Below are positions 15,602 to 20,162 of a stretch of DNA of 20,162 nucleotides, one piece after another. A model generated the notes under the pieces. The model saw nothing but the letters and a program-made list of their open reading frames with translations. It made no database searches and was not told the DNA's origin. Every line of letters begins with the position of its first letter. Position 1 is the first letter of the stretch. Source of the stretch: an uncultured Verrucomicrobiota bacterium (lineage in GTDB: Bacteria; Verrucomicrobiota; Verrucomicrobiia; Chthoniobacterales; SZAS-18); assembly GCA_937871685.1 (NCBI GenBank), contig CALMOL010000085.1:1-20162 (forward strand), written 5' to 3'. A program made the translations under genes and the position numbers.

Positions 15602-16909
15602 ATGCCTCGCTTCGCCTACACCGTTCTCGATGCGCGCGGCCAGGAAGCCGCCGGGGTGCTCGACGCGCCCACGCAGTCGGAGGCCGTCTCCCAGCTCCGG
15701 CAGGCCGGGTATTTCCCCACGAGCGTGGCCGAGGAGGGCAAGGCCCCGAAGGCGCGCGCCCCCAAGGCCGCGAAGGTAGCCAAGGCGGCCCCGAAGGCCA
15801 AGGCCGCGCCGGGGGCGAAGAAAAGCCTCGGCAACATCACGCTCTTCCGGCGCAAAACGGTGAAGTCCAAGACGCTGATGATCTTCACCCGCCAGCTCGC
15901 CACGCTGATCGACGCGGGCCTGCCGTTGCTGCGCGGCCTCAACGTCCTCTCCAAACAGGAGCGCGACCCGGTGCTCCGCGGCGCGGTGGAAAAGATCGCC
16001 GACTCGGTGCAGGGCGGCTCCACGTTCTCCGAGGGCCTGGCGCAGCACCCGCGCCTCTTCAACAAGCTCTTTGTCTCGATGGTCAAGGCAGGCGAGGCCG
16101 GCGGCGTGCTCGAGCTGGTGCTGCAGCGCCTGGCCGAGTTTCAGGAAAAGGCCGCCAAGGTCCGCAACAAGGTGAAGTCGGCCATGTTCTACCCCATCGC
16201 CGTGATGGTGATCGCGGTGGTGATCGTGTGCTACCTGATGGTGGCCATCGTCCCGAAGTTCCAGCAGATCTTCAAGGACATGCTCAACGGCAAGCCCCTG
16301 CCGGCGCTCACGCAGGGGGTCATCGACGTGAGCGAGTTCGTGCAGGCCTACTACGTGTGGGTCGCGGCCGGCGTGGCGCTGGTCGTCGTCGGCTGGAAGG
16401 CGTGGTCGCGCACCGCGGGAGGCCGGCGCGTGATCGACAAGCTCAAGCTGCGCCTGCCCGTCTTCGGCGACCTCACGCGCAAGAGCGCCATCGCTCGCTT
16501 CACGCGCACGCTGGGCACGCTCGTCACCAGCGGCGTGCCGATCCTCCAGGCGCTCACCATCACCTCGGAGACGGCCGACAACGCGCTCGTCTCCGAGGCC
16601 ATCACGCGCGTCCACGACAGCGTGAAGGAGGGCGAGAGCATCGTGTCGCCGATGGAAGGCTCCGGCATCTTCCCGCCGATGGTGCTCTCGATGGTGGACG
16701 TGGGCGAGGAGACCGGCCAGCTCCCGGACATGCTGCTGAAGATCGCCGAAGTCTATGACGACGAGGTGGACAACTCCGTGGCCGGCCTGACCTCCCTGCT
16801 GGAGCCGCTGATGATCATCTTCCTGGCCGTCGTGGTGGGCACGATCGTGATCGCGCTCTTCCTGCCGCTGGTCACCATCATCCAGGAAATGTCGGGAGGG
16901 CAGGGATGA
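15602..16909 (+). CDS. Type II secretion / type IV pilus inner-membrane protein (GspF/PilC family)
   Basis: A 435-residue polytopic inner-membrane platform protein that couples the assembly ATPase to pilin or pseudopilin polymerisation. The N-terminal PRFAYTVLDARGQEAAGVLDA is typical. Two T2SSF domains follow. The first (about 92-215) has FTRQLATLIDAGLPLLRGL, VKAGEAGG and YPIAV. The second (about 296-420) has FTRTLGTLVTSGVPILQAL and VDVGEETGQLPDML. Membrane segments are near 197-218, 250-267 and 402-424. Unusual is a 30-residue Ala/Lys/Pro linker (about 45-75) between the N-terminal region and the first domain. Its stop overlaps the next start (ATGA at 16906-16909). No ATPase (GspE/PilB) or secretin gene is present, so whether it belongs to a secretion or pilus system is unresolved. 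Confidence 0.94.
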   Translation: MPRFAYTVLDARGQEAAGVLDAPTQSEAVSQLRQAGYFPTSVAEEGKAPKARAPKAAKVAKAAPKAKAAPGAKKSLGNITLFRRKTVKSKTLMIFTRQLATLIDAGLPLLRGLNVLSKQERDPVLRGAVEKIADSVQGGSTFSEGLAQHPRLFNKLFVSMVKAGEAGGVLELVLQRLAEFQEKAAKVRNKVKSAMFYPIAVMVIAVVIVCYLMVAIVPKFQQIFKDMLNGKPLPALTQGVIDVSEFVQAYYVWVAAGVALVVVGWKAWSRTAGGRRVIDKLKLRLPVFGDLTRKSAIARFTRTLGTLVTSGVPILQALTITSETADNALVSEAITRVHDSVKEGESIVSPMEGSGIFPPMVLSMVDVGEETGQLPDMLLKIAEVYDDEVDNSVAGLTSLLEPLMIIFLAVVVGTIVIALFLPLVTIIQEMSGGQG

Positions 16910-17463
16910 GGAACTTCCGCCGTGGCTTCACCCTTATTGAAGTGCTCACAGTGATGACCGTGATCCTGATCCTCGCGGGAATCACGATCGGCACCTATTC
17001 CTACGTGAACAACCGCGGCGCGCGCGCGCGGGCCGAAGGCGAGATCGCCGCTCTCGGGGCGGCGTGCGAGAACTACAAGCTGGACAACGGTGAGTATCCA
17101 AACGTCAGCGCGGCCAACGGGCTTAACGCTCAAAATACCTATGCCCCGGAGAGCTATGAGCCGGCTTCCAAGGAGCTCTATAATTTGCTGCGCGGCTCTG
17201 GCACCGCGAAGTCGTATTTCTCGTTCCGCCCCGTGCAACTCGGCAAGCACGGTTCCGGTCAGCCGGCGCCGTCCGGCACCGATCCAGACTTCATCCGTGA
17301 TCCCTGGGGAAACTCTTACGGCTACTCCACCATGAGGCAATCCTATGCGGCGAGCGGATCACCGCCGCCGTTGGACAAAGGCTTCAACCCCACCTTCGAC
17401 CTGTGGAGCACCGCCGGGAACAAGACCGCAGCCGACCGGCCGAAGTGGGTGCGCAACTGGTGA
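16906..17463 (+). CDS. GspG-like major pseudopilin / type IV prepilin
   Basis: A 185-residue prepilin-like protein. It has a short basic leader MRNFRRG cut by prepilin peptidase before F8, then FTLIEVLTVMTVILILAGI with the essential Glu at mature position 5 (E12). The hydrophobic helix makes the fibre core. The soluble domain has GspG features: an ENYKLDNGEYP segment, DPWGNSYGY at 132-140 and FDLWSTAG at 164-171. It is translationally coupled to the GspF gene by an ATGA overlap, and a purine-rich GGGAGGG just upstream is a good ribosome site, one of few in this window. The longer-than-usual loop at about 68-130 may be family-specific. It probably builds the pseudopilus or pilus on the GspF platform. 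Confidence 0.92.
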   Translation: MRNFRRGFTLIEVLTVMTVILILAGITIGTYSYVNNRGARARAEGEIAALGAACENYKLDNGEYPNVSAANGLNAQNTYAPESYEPASKELYNLLRGSGTAKSYFSFRPVQLGKHGSGQPAPSGTDPDFIRDPWGNSYGYSTMRQSYAASGSPPPLDKGFNPTFDLWSTAGNKTAADRPKWVRNW

Positions 17464-17474
17464 AGCGCCCGTTG

Positions 17475-17582
17475 AACTTGGAGTGCGGTGGCAAGCGACA
17501 GCGCGACACCGCCTTGGGACCGAAGCCGCGGCTACCATGAGAAGGCGGTGTCACGCTGAAGCTTGCCACCGCACTCCAAGTT
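17475..17582. repeat. 108-bp imperfect hairpin element (REP/MITE-like)
   Basis: Perfect 22-bp terminal inverted repeats lie at 17475-17496 and 17561-17582 (left arm starts AACTTGGAGTGCGGTGGCAA). Separated by 3 bases on each side are inner 16-bp inverted repeats at 17500-17515 and 17542-17557 with one mismatch. The 26-base loop contains the palindrome AGCCGCGGCT. The whole element folds into one long stem. It fills the space between the pseudopilin stop and the tgt start, ending 11 bases before the tgt ATG. There is no coding capacity or transposase. A non-autonomous mobile hairpin is the best reading; it may also act as a transcription terminator or limit tgt translation, but no T-run follows. 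Confidence 0.85.
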
Positions 17583-17593
17583 ATCCTCCGCCC

Positions 17594-18754
17594 ATGCCCT
17601 CCGCTGAGAACCCTTTCACGCTGCTGCGCGCCGATGCCTCCTCCGCGGCGCGGCGCGGTGTTCTGCGCACGGCGCGCGGCGAGATCCCCACGCCGGCCTT
17701 TATGCCCGTGGGCACCCTCGGCGCGGTGAAGACGGTGGCGCCCGCCGAGCTGCGCGCGCTCGGCGCGCCCATCATGCTGGGCAATACCTACCACCTTTTC
17801 ATCCGCCCCGGCCTCGACGTGATCCGCGCCTTCGGCGGCCTCCACGCCTTCAACGGCTGGTCCGGTCCCATCCTCACGGACTCCGGCGGCTACCAGGTCT
17901 TCTCCCTCGCCAAGCTGCGGAAGATCACGGAGCAGGGCGTTCACTTCCAATCCCACCTCGACGGCACGCCGCTCTTCCTTTCGCCCGAGGTCTCGATGGA
18001 AATCCAGGCCACGCTCGGCTCCGACATCGCCATGGCCTTCGACGAGTGCCCGCCCTGGCCCTGCGAGCACGACTACGCCGCGCGCTCGCTCGACATGACC
18101 CTGCGCTGGGCTGAGCGCTGCCTCGCTTGGGCGCGGCCAAACGCCCCGGCCCACCAACTCCACTTCGGCATCGTGCAAGGCGGCGTGTTCCCCGACCTGC
18201 GCGAGCGCGCCGCGCGCGGGCTCGTGGCGATGGGCTGGGATGGCTACGCCGTGGGCGGCGTGAGCGTGGGCGAGCCCGAGGTGGAAATGATGCTTGCCGC
18301 CGAGCACGCCACGCCCTTCCTGCCGGCGGATCGACCGCGCTACTGCATGGGCCTCGGCACGCCGCCGCAGATCGTGGAGCTTGTCGCGCGCGGCATCGAC
18401 ATGTTCGACTGCGTGCTGCCCACGCGCCTGGCGCGCCACGGAGTCGTCTTCACCACGGACGGCCCCTACCACATCAAGAACCGGCAGTGGGAATTCGACG
18501 CCCGCCCGCTGGAGGAAGGCTGCGCGTGCCCGGCCTGCGCCGCCGGCCACTCGCGCGCCTTCGTGCGGCACCTCGTGCGCGTGGAAGAGATTCTCGGCAT
18601 GCGCCTCGTCACGCTGCACAACGTCCACTTCTACCTCGCTCTCGCCCGCTGCATCCAGGCCGCGCTGGACGCGGGCGAGTTCGGCGAGTTCCGCGCCGCG
18701 TTCCACGCCCGCTACCGCGACCCGCGCAAGCCGCCCGTGGAGGCGCAGCCTTAA
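17594..18754 (+). CDS. tgt: tRNA-guanine transglycosylase (queuosine synthesis)
   Basis: A 386-residue enzyme that exchanges guanine-34 for preQ1 in tRNAs for Asp, Asn, His and Tyr, the entry step of queuosine into tRNA. The sequence has the full Tgt signature set: FMPVGTLGAVKTV, MLGNTYHLFIRPG, LTDSGGYQVFSL with D96 (the general-base Asp), FGIVQGG, YMAVGG-like YAVGGVSVGEP, and IDMFDCVLPTRLARHG with nucleophile D272. The zinc site is C310, C312, C315 and H342 (CACPAC plus TLHN). Length matches the bacterial family. The frame is open upstream to 17345, overlapping the pseudopilin gene and hairpin element, but the ATG at 17594 fits the known N-terminus. No other queuosine genes are nearby. The hairpin element lies directly against its start. 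Confidence 0.96.
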   Translation: MPSAENPFTLLRADASSAARRGVLRTARGEIPTPAFMPVGTLGAVKTVAPAELRALGAPIMLGNTYHLFIRPGLDVIRAFGGLHAFNGWSGPILTDSGGYQVFSLAKLRKITEQGVHFQSHLDGTPLFLSPEVSMEIQATLGSDIAMAFDECPPWPCEHDYAARSLDMTLRWAERCLAWARPNAPAHQLHFGIVQGGVFPDLRERAARGLVAMGWDGYAVGGVSVGEPEVEMMLAAEHATPFLPADRPRYCMGLGTPPQIVELVARGIDMFDCVLPTRLARHGVVFTTDGPYHIKNRQWEFDARPLEEGCACPACAAGHSRAFVRHLVRVEEILGMRLVTLHNVHFYLALARCIQAALDAGEFGEFRAAFHARYRDPRKPPVEAQP

Positions 18755-18802
18755 ATCGCCGGCTCGCGCCCGCGCCTCGTGGCGCAAAAGTCGAGGATTC
18801 GA

Positions 18803-19222
18803 ATGAAGCCCGCAGCTTTCGCCATCAAGACCGAGGTGAGCGATCCCCTCGCGGCCACGTTCGTTTTCGCAGCGGCGAAGACGATGTATGGCGGCAAGGA
18901 AATCGCCGAAGGGGAAATCGTCTTCGTCTTCGCGAGCGAGAACGAGGGCGGGCAGGGCCTGGTGGCGCGCGGCATCGTCACCGCCGCGGAGAGCGTTGCG
19001 CGAAAGCACGGTCTTCTTCGGCAAACGCCCCGCGTGAGCATCGCCGTCCGGCGCATCGCCCCGGCGAAGCGGCGCCTCGGACGGCGCGAACTCAAACCCT
19101 TCGCCGATTGGAACGACGGCCGGCCGGAGACCGAGCTGAACTTCAAGTTCTACCGCCAAGCCACGAACAAGATCGTCGGCATCTCGGAGGAAACGGCCTC
19201 GTTCCTCGGCGAGTTTTTCTGA
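18803..19222 (+). CDS. Conserved small protein of unknown function
   Basis: A 139-residue soluble protein without signal peptide or membrane segment. I do not recognise a named family with certainty. The first half, with AFAIKTEVSDPLAATFVFAA, EIAEGEIVFVFASENEGG and GLVARGIVTAAES, has the compact beta-rich pattern of small PUA/EVE-like domains, which bind modified bases or RNA. That comparison is inference from pattern only. The second half is basic (RVSIAVRRIAPAKRRLGRREL) and ends in a charged TELNFKFYRQATNKIVGISEE stretch. The ATG at 18803 is preferred over a GTG at 18779 because GAGG at 18792-18795 is well placed as a ribosome site and the extension adds nothing conserved. It follows tgt by 48 bp on the same strand and may be cotranscribed. 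Confidence 0.75.
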   Translation: MKPAAFAIKTEVSDPLAATFVFAAAKTMYGGKEIAEGEIVFVFASENEGGQGLVARGIVTAAESVARKHGLLRQTPRVSIAVRRIAPAKRRLGRRELKPFADWNDGRPETELNFKFYRQATNKIVGISEETASFLGEFF

Positions 19223-19455
19223 AGTCGCCGCGGTCTCGCGTTCCGATCGCTGCTCGACGCCATGCCGAGCGGTTGGCTCGACTTGTGGATTCGCATCCAT
19301 CAAAAGGGCAGCCCTCATCAGCGGCTTAGCGCATCGCGGCGGCGACAAGCGCAGGACAGAGGAATGCGTCACTTCGCCCACGTGTCTCACGCGGCGGCAA
19401 CCGCCGGTTCTCACCGCGCCGAAGTCACGGGGCAGTCTAATCCCCTACACCCCAA
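19223..19455 (+). promoter_or_regulatory. Hairpin-rich leader upstream of the DUF4394 gene
   Basis: A 233-bp gap. Near its 3' end are a strong stem-loop CGGCGG-CAA-CCGCCG (19392-19406), the phrase GAAGTCACGGGG (19421-19432) and a stem GGGG/CCCC (19429-19432 with 19442-19445, loop of 9), which ends 10 bases before the ATG at 19456. The order CACGC, GCAACC, then CGAAGTCACGGG loosely recalls the cyclic-di-GMP-I riboswitch core, but the usual GAAA tetraloop and the closing helix are not evident. A structured leader is plausible; its identity is not established. Confidence 0.3.
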
Positions 19456-20162
19456 ATGAGAAAAACCCTTCTTACGCTCGCCGCCCTCTCGGGCGCAGCC
19501 TTCGCCCGCCTTTCCTCTGCCGAGGAGATGGTGGCACTCACCTCCGACGGTCGCCTCCTTTTCTTCGACAACGCCACGCCCGGCACCGTCACGCGCGTCG
19601 CCACGATCACCGGCATTGGCTCCGGCGAGACGCTGCTCGGCCTCGACTACCGCCCCGCCAACGGCGGCCTCTACGCCTTGGGCAGCTCCAGCCGCCTCTA
19701 CTTGGTCAACGGCGCCACCGGCGCGGCCACCGCGGTGGGCAACGCCGGCGTCTTCACGCTGAACGGCACCCGCTTCGGCTTCGACTTCAATCCCACCGTG
19801 GACCGCATCCGCGTGACGTCCGACGCTGACCAGAACCTACGCCTCAACCCCAACGACGGCACCCTCACCGCCACCGACACCGCGCTCGCCTACAACACGG
19901 GCGACCGCAGCTTCGGCGTGAACCCCAACATCGTCGGCTCCGCCTACACCAATTCCTTCGCCGGCTCCGGCGCCACGGTGCTTTACGGGATTGACTCCGG
20001 CACCGACACCCTCGTGATCCAGAACCCGCCCAACGCGGGCGGCCTCGTCACCGTGGGCAACCTCGGCGTGGACACTTCCGACAGCGTCGGTTTCGACATC
20101 TCCGGCGTCACCGGCCGCGCCTACGCGTCGCTCACCGTCGCCGGCGCCACGAGCCTCTACAC
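19456..20162 (+). CDS. Secreted DUF4394-domain protein (3' end beyond window)
   Basis: The frame opens at ATG 19456 and runs without a stop to the right edge, giving 235 residues of a longer protein. The start MRKTLLTLAALSGAAFARLSSAEE is a signal peptide, with likely cleavage near residue 22. The remainder matches the DUF4394 pattern: a repeated beta-strand layout with LLGLDYRPANGGLYALGSSS, RLYLVNGATGAATAVG, FGFDFNPTVDRIRVTSDADQ, NLRLNPNDGTL and TVLYGIDSGTDTLV. The family is probably a beta-propeller-like extracellular protein, often with a C-terminal sorting signal; that end is not visible here. No Shine-Dalgarno motif precedes the start. The function is unknown. Confidence 0.9.
   Translation, partial: MRKTLLTLAALSGAAFARLSSAEEMVALTSDGRLLFFDNATPGTVTRVATITGIGSGETLLGLDYRPANGGLYALGSSSRLYLVNGATGAATAVGNAGVFTLNGTRFGFDFNPTVDRIRVTSDADQNLRLNPNDGTLTATDTALAYNTGDRSFGVNPNIVGSAYTNSFAGSGATVLYGIDSGTDTLVIQNPPNAGGLVTVGNLGVDTSDSVGFDISGVTGRAYASLTVAGATSLY

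Noticed and set aside
17475..17582. Ordinary intrinsic terminator
   Set aside because: The stem is much longer than needed, has nested arms and no T-run follows on either strand.
17384..19414. 676-codon minus-strand frame
   Set aside because: Antisense to tgt and the small protein at 18803; no recognisable domain.

Overview
The window is high-GC DNA, densely coding on both strands. It carries 14 genes that look intact within the window, one frameshifted gene and one gene cut off by the right edge. Two-copy surface domains ending secreted proteins, a DUF4394 protein, an orphan GspF/GspG pair, few Shine-Dalgarno motifs and a hairpin element beside tgt together suggest Verrucomicrobiota, perhaps Opitutae-like. 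That assignment is inference; no rRNA or other decisive marker is present.

Left part (5-5287, minus strand): RNase R (rnr), a small DEDDy-type 3'-5' exonuclease-like protein and a CHASE3-PAS-PAS sensor histidine kinase lie in that order on one strand. From 5540 the plus strand carries a two-domain N-acetylglutamate synthase (argA) and then a tautomerase-superfamily protein. The latter has all six catalytic residues of cis-3-chloroacrylic acid dehalogenase at the same numbered positions.

Middle (7356-10401): a 710-base gap without a credible gene holds a 21-bp interrupted palindrome and then an array of at least 14 octamers of the form CTC-NN-GAG at a strict 21-22 bp step. A higher-order repeat of five units (106 bp) is superimposed, with two of its spacers inverted between copies. 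Next come two divergent genes for secreted proteins, one of them a CAP/SCP-domain protein. Both end in two copies of the same ~120-residue repeat domain.

Right part (10402-20162, plus strand): after the CAP protein comes a membrane histidine-kinase homologue whose phospho-accepting His is replaced by Arg. It is followed by a DUF433 antitoxin overlapping a DUF5615 toxin gene broken by a single-base frameshift, an alpha/beta hydrolase, a translationally coupled GspF/PilC-GspG pair, a 108-bp imperfect hairpin element, tgt (tRNA-guanine transglycosylase), a small conserved protein of unknown function, and the 5' part of a secreted DUF4394 protein with a hairpin-rich leader.

Most genes are housekeeping (RNA decay, arginine synthesis, tRNA modification) mixed with envelope proteins. 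The most unusual items are the phased palindrome array, the dehalogenase-like tautomerase, the His-less kinase and the broken toxin.
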